64,000 nucleotides of DNA from UBA1433 sp964581565 (GTDB lineage: Bacteria; Bacillota; Clostridia; Eubacteriales; UBA1433): positions 1 through 64,000 of the forward strand of contig CAZOOZ010000011.1 in NCBI GenBank assembly GCA_964581565.1, in the 5' to 3' direction. The notes beneath the pieces are model-generated. The model searched no databases, was not told the origin of the DNA, and worked only from the letters and a program-made list of their open reading frames with translations. Shown here piece after piece: positions 42,604 to 49,789 of the stretch (positions are counted from its first letter, which is position 1; every line of letters starts with the position of its first letter). Made by a program: the position numbers and the translations under genes.

Positions 42604-44169
42604 TTAGTATTCATCTTTCGTTAATTTTTCGATTATATTTGTATCTTCATTCAAATCTAAAGGTTTGCATGCAGGACCTTCAAGGATATCACCGGTATAA
42701 CTGAATCTTGAACCGTGACACGGGCAATCCCAAGATTTTTCTGCGCTGTTCCAGTTCAATTCGCAACCCATATGTGTGCAGGTAGTGTTGACAATATGGA
42801 TCTCTCCATTTTCATCGCGATAAACTCCAGCGCGTTGACCCGCTATTTCTGCTATTTTGCCTTCGCCTTTTGCTATTTCTATATTTTCAGGTATGCGGGA
42901 AATTTTCCCTTTAATAAATTCTTTTGCTACATTGGTATTTTCAACAACAAATGTTTTTGCGGAAGCAAGCAGGCTATGGCGCAAAGGATTATAGACATCT
43001 TGCCAATAATTTTTGACATTCAGAATAAGATCTTTTAGTAGCATAGCAGAAGCCATGCTGTTTGTCATGCCCCATTTGCCAAATCCTGTAGCCACATATA
43101 AATTAGGCATATCCGGGGTCATTTGGCCAACGATGGGAACATCGTCTACACTCATACAATCTTGTGCAGACCAACGATAAGGGATATTTTGAATAGAAAA
43201 ATATTCCTTTGCAAAATCAAGCAGAGCTTTATAATGGATACGAGTATCTTCTCCTTGACCTGTTTTATGATGTTCGCCGCCAATTAAAATGAGTTCTCCG
43301 TTATCGTAGTTTTGGCTACGTAAAGAGCGTGTATGAATATCTTCGGCGCTGATATACATACCACCCGGATACTTCTCTTTTGCTTTAATCGCCACAACAT
43401 ATGAACGTGTGGGATAAATTCGCGAAAAATAAAAACCGGCTTTATTATAAAAAGGATAGTGAGAGGTAATGATGACCTTATCACATGTTATAGATAGACC
43501 GTCACCGGATTTTAAATAATACATTTGGTTTGCATATTCTAAATCCACGATACGGGTGTATTCATATATTTGGTTTCCGGAATTTGAAATTATTTCAGCC
43601 AAAGGCAATAAAAATTTCAAAGGATGAAATTGAGCTTGATTATCAAAACGGATGGCAGCTTTCACATTAAATGGCAATGGAATATTTTCCAAATAATACG
43701 ACTTGATTCCTAAGGTGGAAGTGATGCTGGTTTCTTCTTCTATTTGTTTTATAAATTTTTCTTCTAGAGTATACACATAAGAGGACTCTTGCTTTAAATC
43801 ACAATTTATGTTATGGTGTGTAGCAATATTTTGAAACATTTTAATAGCAGTTTCATTGGCAGTTGCATATTGCTGGGCAAGCTGTCTGCTCATTAATTTT
43901 TCGATTTTATGATATCTTAAATCATGAAGTGAAGTTATTTTTGCTGTGGTATGAGCAGTAGTGCCATGTAATATTCTATCAGCTTCAAATACACATACTC
44001 TTGCACCTTGCTGGCTTAATAAATAAGCAGAGAGCATACCCGCAATACCGCCTCCTATGATTGCAATGTCTGTTTTAATGCTATCATCTAACTTAGGATA
44101 ACGTATCGTTGAAGTAGATGATAACCAGTATGACTGTGGTGATGTTGAAAAAGCATTTTTTATCTCCAT
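42604..44169 (-). CDS. FAD-dependent oxidoreductase with C-terminal Rieske domain
   Basis: A 521-aa enzyme: N-terminal DAO-type FAD domain with IAIIGGGIAGMLSAYLL near residues 37-53 and GFGKWGMTNS near 375, then a Rieske [2Fe-2S] domain with CTHMGC near 469 and CPCHGSRF near 488. The Cys-His ligand pairs are complete. Such fusions are found in amino-acid or glycine-betaine catabolism and stress settings, but the substrate cannot be told here. AGGAG precedes the ATG. Single gene. Confidence 0.9.
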   Translation of the reverse strand: MEIKNAFSTSPQSYWLSSTSTIRYPKLDDSIKTDIAIIGGGIAGMLSAYLLSQQGARVCVFEADRILHGTTAHTTAKITSLHDLRYHKIEKLMSRQLAQQYATANETAIKMFQNIATHHNINCDLKQESSYVYTLEEKFIKQIEEETSITSTLGIKSYYLENIPLPFNVKAAIRFDNQAQFHPLKFLLPLAEIISNSGNQIYEYTRIVDLEYANQMYYLKSGDGLSITCDKVIITSHYPFYNKAGFYFSRIYPTRSYVVAIKAKEKYPGGMYISAEDIHTRSLRSQNYDNGELILIGGEHHKTGQGEDTRIHYKALLDFAKEYFSIQNIPYRWSAQDCMSVDDVPIVGQMTPDMPNLYVATGFGKWGMTNSMASAMLLKDLILNVKNYWQDVYNPLRHSLLASAKTFVVENTNVAKEFIKGKISRIPENIEIAKGEGKIAEIAGQRAGVYRDENGEIHIVNTTCTHMGCELNWNSAEKSWDCPCHGSRFSYTGDILEGPACKPLDLNEDTNIIEKLTKDEY

Positions 44170-44647
44170 TCATTACTCCTAGTATAGAAATTTTATATTA
44201 TTTTTCGCAGGAATAAATAAAATATTCCGTGTGTTGGCAATTTTAATTTAATTATTATATAAGGATAAATATAAAGTTAGGATGTTGATTATTTATAATT
44301 TTTCGAACATGGTATAGAATTGTACTGTTATAAAATCCAGAGAGAACATTTAAACAGGCATAAAAGATGCGAAAAGAATAAAAGGCAATTTAGACGCGTA
44401 TACGTGTATAATAGAATTGTAGATCAAGATAAATAGTTTCATATCTTTTTGTGAAAGATACGAGACTATATGGACAGTATAAAAAAAGCATTTACTGGCA
44501 GGATAGCTTTTTCATATCCACAGAATGCAAAAATTTAATATCTGATCCTATAGTGATTCACCAGAAGTGTAAATGTTGAAAAATTCGTTTATTATTAATT
44601 GAGAAGGAAAAAATTTAAGGCAAACCAATGGTAAAATAAAAGAATAA
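44170..44647. other. Long spacer with a candidate structured RNA
   Basis: No convincing gene. It holds a TATAAT at 44407-44412 without a good -35, and two strong hairpins at 44433-44528 listed separately. It is downstream of corA and upstream of the Rieske oxidoreductase on the minus strand. Confidence 0.5.
44433..44528 (+). ncRNA. Candidate structured RNA (orientation uncertain)
   Basis: First hairpin 44433-44469: a 16-position stem with one mismatch and one G-U around a 5-base loop. Second hairpin 44488-44528: outer GCATT/AATGC and inner GGATA/TATCC with an asymmetric internal loop. A TATAAT lies 20 bases before the first hairpin on the plus strand. No U-run follows, so these are not plain terminators. 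Strand and function are unproven. Confidence 0.35.
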
Positions 44648-45580
44648 TTAAAACCATTTTCGCTTTTTAAAAAAGGAAATAATTAATAAAATAACAATCA
44701 AACTTAAGATAATTATAATGGGATAGGAATATTTAAAGGTGAATTCAGGCATCTGTAGGTTCATTCCATACCAACCCACAATAAGAGTTAAAGGAAGAAA
44801 AATGACGGTAACGACAGTTAACAGCTGCATAATTCGGTTGGCACGCATATCAACCTCCATTTGATATGCTTCACGTGCTTCGGTTGCGAAACTAATTAAA
44901 GTTATTGTTGTGTTATACAGTCTTTCTAATTTGCCTTGAAGAATTTTAAAATAGCGCAGCATTTTTGTATCTAAAAGATTATTTTCATTCCAGTGCAGAT
45001 TCTCGATAATACTTAATAATTGTTCATAATATTGTTTTATAGCACGCAATTGTCTTGAGATTTTTATGATGTTCTGAGAATAATTAATATTTGAATTTAT
45101 ATAATTTAAAATTTCATCTTCAATTTCGGTTATTTCGTCTTCAATTTTTTCCAGTTCATCCAAGTCATTTATAATTAAGTGACTAAAAAACAAATATAAG
45201 ATTTTACCGTAAGAAATATTAACCTCATCTTGAATCATACTTTGAACAAAATTGTTCATAAGTGTTGTATCTTCGCACACAAACTGTAATAAATTGTATT
45301 GCATGAAAATAAAGACTGATGATGTATGTGCGGATTTTTTATTTCCAAAATGATTTACTTTTATGCACATAATATCAAGATCTTCATGTGATTCAAAGCG
45401 AGGTGTCTTGTTGGAAAGTGTGGAGAGGTAAAGAGAATCGGGAATCATTTCGTCTATGATTTTTTCAGGATGCTCGCTGATATCAAAAACAGCTACATAT
45501 CGTTTGAACCTTTGAGGCTTAAATCCTTCGGAAATATTTTCAAGAGGAGTGAACTTTGTAGATTCTATGGCATAAATCAT
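44648..45580 (-). CDS. CorA-family divalent cation transporter
   Basis: A 310-aa inner-membrane channel for magnesium or related cations. The N-terminal cytoplasmic funnel domain is followed by two C-terminal helices. The first ends in the selectivity motif GMN (WYGMNLQMPE near residue 282). The second is near 290-305 and the protein ends in a basic KKRKWF tail. The start at 45580 has GGAG before it; an ATG at 45595 is also in frame. No M-box or other magnesium riboswitch is visible in the leader. Confidence 0.9.
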   Translation of the reverse strand: MIYAIESTKFTPLENISEGFKPQRFKRYVAVFDISEHPEKIIDEMIPDSLYLSTLSNKTPRFESHEDLDIMCIKVNHFGNKKSAHTSSVFIFMQYNLLQFVCEDTTLMNNFVQSMIQDEVNISYGKILYLFFSHLIINDLDELEKIEDEITEIEDEILNYINSNINYSQNIIKISRQLRAIKQYYEQLLSIIENLHWNENNLLDTKMLRYFKILQGKLERLYNTTITLISFATEAREAYQMEVDMRANRIMQLLTVVTVIFLPLTLIVGWYGMNLQMPEFTFKYSYPIIIILSLIVILLIISFFKKRKWF

Positions 45581-45691
45581 TTCTTTCTCCAACATAAATA
45601 TAAATAATTATATCTTGCCACTTTATTCATAGCAATATCTATTGTATGTTAAAATAAATTAGCTGATACGAAAAATTATATATAGATAAAA

Positions 45692-45720
45692 AAAACCGTT
45701 TTAATAAAAACGGTTTTAAA
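45692..45720 (-). terminator. Terminator of the TM1266-like gene
   Basis: 11-bp stem (45692-45702 with 45707-45717) followed on the minus strand by a long T-run. Confidence 0.8.
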
Positions 45721-45732
45721 TAAGGCATAAAC

Positions 45733-45984
45733 TTAAAATACCATTTTTTGGACAACAACATCTTTAAGAGCTATCAATTTATTCTCTAACTCAATTGCTT
45801 TATCTTCGGCACCGCTAATAATTTCTAATAATACAATGCCGCTTGGACTGCAGCTATCTTCACCTGCTACATGAAGTCCAATACGTGTGGTAATGTAACA
45901 ACCATATTCAGAAATTAATTCTTGAAATTTAGTGGCCGTTTCAATTCTTTGTTTGAGCATAACACCTAATATTATTTTTGACAT
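45733..45984 (-). CDS. TM1266-family putative iron-only hydrogenase regulator
   Basis: An 83-aa protein with a ferredoxin-like beta-alpha-beta pattern: IILGVMLKQRIETATKFQELISEYG, then TTRIGLHVAGEDSCSPSGIVLLEI, then a final helix-strand LIALKDVVVQKMVF. This matches the small regulators found beside [FeFe]-hydrogenase maturation genes (TM1266 type, NikR-C-like fold). Here it is alone, with its own terminator and AGGAGG site. The DNA or metal target is unknown. Confidence 0.65.
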   Translation of the reverse strand: MSKIILGVMLKQRIETATKFQELISEYGCYITTRIGLHVAGEDSCSPSGIVLLEIISGAEDKAIELENKLIALKDVVVQKMVF

Positions 45985-46357
45985 TGTATAAAACCTCCTA
46001 TAAAAAGATATTCATATTATAACAGAAAATAATATAAATAAAACATTAAATCAAACAAATTGTACCATAATTAATAATAAAAAATATAGTATCTATAATT
46101 TTGGATGCAAATTGGCAAAATAGAATAAAGTTATACACATATTCACAATTTCATTAATGAAAAATGTGAATCGAAATCAATATTTTGTCATATATTGTAA
46201 AATGATAATATTCAATGAATAAGATGATCATCCTGAATATATTCAAGATAAATTTATAAGAATATGCCATAAGTAGACAAAGTTATTAACATATTCACAT
46301 TTATATACTTGAAATTGTGTGCAATATTTCAAGAATTATCAAATTATGTCGAAGAGC
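45985..46357. other. Spacer with imperfect direct and inverted repeats
   Basis: No gene. A 25-bp imperfect direct repeat (46127-46151 and 46279-46303) shares the core ACATATTCACA. The first copy is part of an inverted array: ATTCACA at 46141, a perfect TTTCATTAATGAAA palindrome, then TGTGAAT. These look like repeated binding half-sites upstream of the promoter at 46358-46386. Confidence 0.45.
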
Positions 46358-46386
46358 TTGAAAATAATCTGAGCATATGGTATACT
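46358..46386 (+). promoter_or_regulatory. Promoter of the 100-aa unknown gene
   Basis: TTGAAA and TATACT are exactly 17 bases apart, about 45 bases before the start codon. Confidence 0.7.
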
Positions 46387-46430
46387 AAATTTGCACATAT
46401 GTTTAATTATTGAGAAGAAGAGGAGGGGAC

Positions 46431-46733
46431 ATGTTAAAACAAATTTTAGCAGGGGATGAAGGGCATGAAAAATCTTTTTTAATTAAAGATAATAGGTTAT
46501 ATGCCGAAATTTTAAATGACGGTAGCATTTGTAGAATAAAGTTTCGAAAATTTATAAGTCCTGACGGAAAAACAAAACGTTATTATATAGAGCGTGGCGG
46601 GTATATCATTGGCTGGGTAAATCAAGATCTTTCGGATTGTTGCGGTAAGAGTGTAAAGCAACAAGATATGCTGCACGATATTTTATCAGCGATGAAAGCT
46701 ACAAATTATGCAAATGAAAAGATTGGAAACTAA
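46431..46733 (+). CDS. Hypothetical protein, 100 aa
   Basis: I do not recognise this family. The ATG at 46431 has AGAGGAGGGG directly upstream. The protein is a small cytosolic alpha/beta protein: FLIKDNRLYAEILNDGSICRIKFRKF, then YYIERGGYIIGWVNQD strands, then a C-terminal helix with DCCGK. It has a good promoter, repeated half-sites upstream and its own terminator, so it is a real, separately regulated gene. Confidence 0.7.
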   Translation: MLKQILAGDEGHEKSFLIKDNRLYAEILNDGSICRIKFRKFISPDGKTKRYYIERGGYIIGWVNQDLSDCCGKSVKQQDMLHDILSAMKATNYANEKIGN

Positions 46734-46763
46734 ATAGCGCGAACTGAATTCAAAACAAAGTAA

Positions 46764-46798
46764 AAAGAAGTCATAAAATATGACTTCTTTTCTTTTAT
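46764..46798. terminator. Bidirectional terminator between the unknown gene and the Amt-PII gene
   Basis: Perfect 12-bp stem (46764-46775 with 46779-46790) with A and T runs on either side, between convergent genes. Confidence 0.85.
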
Positions 46799-46810
46799 TC
46801 TTATTTTGAT

Positions 46811-48508
46811 TTATTCTACATCTTGTAGAGCTGCGCAGCCTTCTTCACCAGTTCTTACTTTTACAACATTTTCAACATCATAAACGAAAATCTTACCGTC
46901 TCCTATGTTTCCTGTATAAAGAACTTTTTTAGCTGTGTCAATAACTGATTGCACCGGCACTTCGCATACAACAATTTCGATTTGCGTTTTGGGTAGTAGA
47001 TTCATATCAACTTCGACGCCGCGATAGAATTTGGTATGACCTTTTTGTATGCCGCATCCAAGTACTTGAGTTACTGTCATTCCGGTGATGCCGATTTCAT
47101 TCATAGCATTTTTTAACTCTTCAAATTTACTTGGTCTTGTGATGATTTCAACTTTTGTTAGCTTTTTATCGGATGCAATCGGAGTTGTTGATTTTTTATA
47201 TTCAACTGGAATTGCAACATCGATTGGTTTTTTATCGGCAACTGGAGTGCTTGTTTCTTCAATTGCATAAGCTGTGCTCATAACTGGAGCAAAATCTGCA
47301 TAGCTGCTGGCTAAGCCATGTTCTGAAATATCCAGACCGGCGATTTCATCTGCAGCTTTGACTCTGAGACCGATTATGCCTTTAAGTATTCCGAAAGTAA
47401 TAAGCATGGTAATAGTTACCCAAACTATTACAGCGCCGACACCAATGGCTTGAACTTTGAAGAGTTCGAAGCCGCCGCCATATAAAGCACCGCCGTCTAC
47501 AGCGAAAATACCTACTAATAATGTGCCAAGTGCACCACAAACGCCATGGACAGAGATTGCGCCAACAGGATCATCGACTTTAGCTATTTTGTCAAAGAAT
47601 TCAACTGAGAATACAACAATGATACCTGCAATCAATCCTATGAGGACAGCGCCTGGGATGGATACTGCGTCGCATCCTGCTGTTATAGCGACCAATCCTG
47701 CTAATGCACCGTTAAGTGACATGGAAACATCTGGTTTCTTTTGCTTGATCCAAGTGACGATCATTGCTGCTATTGCTGCAGCTGCAGCTGCAAGGTTTGT
47801 CGTCATGAAGATATGTCCTACTGATTCGATAGCGTCACCCGATGCTGATAATGTAGAGCCGCCGTTAAATCCAAACCAGCAAAGCCATAAGATAAATACA
47901 CCTAATGCTGCGATAGTGAGATTATGTCCGAGAATAGCTTTTGGTTTACCGTCCTTGCCATATTTTCCGATACGGGGACCAATCATCTTTGCGCCGACAA
48001 GTGCTGCGACACCGCCAACCATATGAACTGCGGTTGAGCCTGCAAAATCATGGAAGCCGAGTTCGGCTAACCAGCCACCGCCCCAAATCCAATGACCTGA
48101 AATTGGATAAACAATAGCGCTTATTACAATACTGTAAATAATATACGATGTAAATTTTGTTCTCTCTGCCATTGCCCCGGAAACAATTGTTGCGGCAGTT
48201 GCACAGAAAACTGTTTGGAAAATAACAAATGCGGTAGTTGGAACACTCAGCCCAAGGAATTCATAGGATGATTGAATGCCCGGATCAAGCCAGCCAAAAT
48301 AAGCCGTTGCTGTTCCAAACATGATACCAAAACCTATGAGCCAATAAGCTACTGCGCCTAAAGAAAAGTCCATTAAATTTTTCATGATAATATTGCCTGC
48401 ATTTTTTGCTCTCGTTAGACCGCTTTCAACCATTGCAAAACCTGCTTGCATAAAAAATACTAGTGCTGCTGTTACCAATACCCAAATTGTATCAGCTGAA
48501 GAATACAT
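46811..48508 (-). CDS. Ammonium transporter with fused C-terminal P-II domain
   Basis: A 565-aa protein from the ATG at 48508 (AAGGAGG upstream). Residues 1 to about 405 are an Amt channel: FFMQAGFAMVESGLTRAKN near 16-35, pore His in AVHMVGG and SVHGVCG, and the tail GLDISEHG. A Thr/Pro/Lys-rich linker of some 45 residues follows. Residues about 450-565 are a complete P-II domain: T-loop QKGHTKFYRGVEV, B-loop GDGKIF and C-loop RTGEEG. Position 51 of P-II numbering is Val, so the uridylylation Tyr is absent. The channel and its inhibitor are thus one polypeptide. It is controlled by its own leader terminator. Confidence 0.93.
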   Translation of the reverse strand: MYSSADTIWVLVTAALVFFMQAGFAMVESGLTRAKNAGNIIMKNLMDFSLGAVAYWLIGFGIMFGTATAYFGWLDPGIQSSYEFLGLSVPTTAFVIFQTVFCATAATIVSGAMAERTKFTSYIIYSIVISAIVYPISGHWIWGGGWLAELGFHDFAGSTAVHMVGGVAALVGAKMIGPRIGKYGKDGKPKAILGHNLTIAALGVFILWLCWFGFNGGSTLSASGDAIESVGHIFMTTNLAAAAAAIAAMIVTWIKQKKPDVSMSLNGALAGLVAITAGCDAVSIPGAVLIGLIAGIIVVFSVEFFDKIAKVDDPVGAISVHGVCGALGTLLVGIFAVDGGALYGGGFELFKVQAIGVGAVIVWVTITMLITFGILKGIIGLRVKAADEIAGLDISEHGLASSYADFAPVMSTAYAIEETSTPVADKKPIDVAIPVEYKKSTTPIASDKKLTKVEIITRPSKFEELKNAMNEIGITGMTVTQVLGCGIQKGHTKFYRGVEVDMNLLPKTQIEIVVCEVPVQSVIDTAKKVLYTGNIGDGKIFVYDVENVVKVRTGEEGCAALQDVE

Positions 48509-48527
48509 AGAAAAAACCTCCTTAAAA

Positions 48528-48564
48528 AAATTAAGGCGTGCATTCCTAGGTAGGAATACACGCC
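48528..48564 (-). terminator. Leader terminator of the Amt-PII gene
   Basis: GGCGUGUAUUCC pairs with GGAAUGCACGCC (48564-48553 with 48546-48535; one G-U) around a 6-base loop and is followed by TTAATTTTTTT, then directly by AAGGAGG. It is inside the leader, between promoter and gene, so it acts as an attenuator. Confidence 0.75.
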
Positions 48565-48571
48565 ATTGTGT
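48558..48571 (-). promoter_or_regulatory. Small hexaloop hairpin overlapping the Amt-PII leader terminator
   Basis: ACAC-AAUGGC-GUGU on the minus strand. The loop has A at 1 and G at 4, like the AAAGGC loops of the amtB leader, and the hairpin shares bases with the terminator 5' arm. Only one such hairpin is seen; a second copy upstream is not evident. Confidence 0.45.
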
Positions 48572-48607
48572 CAATATTTATTTGTTAACAATAAAATATT
48601 TGTCATC

Positions 48608-48636
48608 ATAATACTTACTTGAAATAGTTTTGTCAA
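48608..48636 (-). promoter_or_regulatory. Promoter of the Amt-PII gene
   Basis: TTGACA and TATTAT exactly 17 bases apart on the minus strand; transcription start near 48601, giving a leader of about 90 bases. Confidence 0.8.
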
Positions 48637-48734
48637 TAGTTTTTTTAATAATTCTTTAAGAAAAGCTTTTCATATTTATAAAATCTTATAAAAATGTATA
48701 AATATGTATAAAAATAATGCGTTAGATAATACAT

Positions 48735-48806
48735 AAAAAATATTTCCTCGTATTTTGAAAAAAAACAAAATACGAGGAAATAAAAAATGGAGTGTTATTA
48801 ATACTC
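48735..48806 (-). ncRNA. Candidate small RNA from an orphan promoter-terminator unit
   Basis: A promoter at 48813-48840 would start an RNA near 48806. It ends in a perfect 17-bp hairpin (48782-48766 with 48757-48741, 8-base U loop) followed by TTTTTT. No start codon with a ribosome site lies inside. The product would be about 70 nt. It sits upstream of, and on the same strand as, the Amt-PII gene but stops before that gene's own promoter. Confidence 0.5.
48741..48782 (-). terminator. Strong hairpin terminator of the candidate small RNA
   Basis: 17-bp perfect stem, the longest simple stem in the window, with six T after it on the minus strand. There is no protein gene on that strand for it to terminate. 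Confidence 0.75.
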
Positions 48807-48812
48807 GTTAAA

Positions 48813-48840
48813 AGTATAACAATGATTTCAAATTTGTCAA
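48813..48840 (-). promoter_or_regulatory. Orphan promoter
   Basis: TTGACA and TATACT are 16 bases apart on the minus strand, with no coding gene before the next terminator. Confidence 0.6.
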
Positions 48841-49102
48841 TAACTTTTTAATTTTTAGTAAATTAAAAGAGATAGATGAAGGATTTTACGAACATTGCAT
48901 ATCTATCTCTTTAGTACCGTACAAAAAAACTTTTAATACGGTTATAATAATATTATATACAAAATATTAAAAAACGATACATATATTTAATAAAGAAAAT
49001 AAAAGAAAAAAGAGTTTTAATAATTATAAGTTTTCTTTAATAATTATAAAGTATTATTTGTAATTATCCATAATTTATTGATGATAATAAAATATTTTTA
49101 TA
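48841..49102. other. AT-rich spacer upstream of plsY
   Basis: No gene. It has a 12-bp perfect inverted repeat around 23 bases (48866-48877 with 48901-48912), a CCGTA/TACGG pair just after it, and a short direct repeat TTTAATAATTATAA (two copies near 49016-49055). Nothing here is recognised as a known RNA class. Confidence 0.45.
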
Positions 49103-49131
49103 TTGACGACCATTTGGTTTTTTACTATTAT
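49103..49131 (+). promoter_or_regulatory. plsY promoter
   Basis: TTGACG and TATTAT exactly 17 bases apart, 36 bases before the start codon. Confidence 0.7.
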
Positions 49132-49167
49132 TAATACAAAGAGAAAGGGCTTTGATAAGGCAAATTA

Positions 49168-49752
49168 ATGTATATAATAATTTTTATTCTTTGCTATTTA
49201 ATTGGCAATTTTAATGCTGCATACATTTATGGGAAAATAACCAAAAAAACAGATATAAGACAACATGGAAGTGGAAATGCGGGAACAACTAATGCAATTC
49301 GTGTCATGGGAATGAAAGCCGGGTTAATTGTTTTTATATCCGATTTCTTAAAAGGACTTGCTGCTGTGCTATTGGCAGGGGTTTTAAGTGACGGCAAGTA
49401 TGCTTATGCTATTGCAGCGCTTGCTGTTATCATAGGACACAATTGGCCTATGTTTTTAAAATTTAAAGGGGGTAAAGGAATTGCTACCCTGATTGGAACA
49501 TACACAATTATAGCGCCTGTTCCGTTATTGATAGCACTTGCACTTGCATTCATTATTATTTACTTTACAAAATGGGTTTCCTTAGCATCGCTATGTGGAA
49601 TTTATTCTATTGTTATCATGTTGCTCATAACACAAGGATTGAGTATAAGTACGGTACTTACTTTAGTTATTGCGGTAATGAGCACATTCCAGCATAGACA
49701 AAATATTAAAAGAATAATAAAGGGTCAGGAAAACAAAATAGAATTATATTAA
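49168..49752 (+). CDS. plsY: Acyl-phosphate:glycerol-3-phosphate acyltransferase
   Basis: A 194-aa membrane enzyme that acylates glycerol-3-phosphate from acyl-phosphate, the first step of phospholipid synthesis. Family signatures: SGNAGTTNAIRVMG near residues 36-50, GHNWPMFLKFKGGKGIAT near 90-107, and a late H/Q loop. Four to five membrane helices. It partners PlsX, which is not in the window. Probably co-transcribed with the cardiolipin synthase gene that follows it closely. Confidence 0.95.
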   Translation: MYIIIFILCYLIGNFNAAYIYGKITKKTDIRQHGSGNAGTTNAIRVMGMKAGLIVFISDFLKGLAAVLLAGVLSDGKYAYAIAALAVIIGHNWPMFLKFKGGKGIATLIGTYTIIAPVPLLIALALAFIIIYFTKWVSLASLCGIYSIVIMLLITQGLSISTVLTLVIAVMSTFQHRQNIKRIIKGQENKIELY

Positions 49753-49789
49753 ATTAAAATTGTTTATATATCAAACGAGAAAGAACAGA

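Noticed and set aside
44433..44528. M-box magnesium riboswitch for corA
   Set aside because: It is downstream of corA on the gene's strand and lacks the conserved M-box sequences.
46131..46139. TTATACACA as a DnaA box and possible replication origin
   Set aside because: One mismatch to the consensus, no cluster of boxes and no dnaA or dnaN genes nearby.
47457..48026. A 189-codon plus-strand frame within the Amt-PII gene
   Set aside because: It lies opposite a clearly conserved gene, is Pro/Ala/Thr-biased as antisense frames are, and has no ribosome site.
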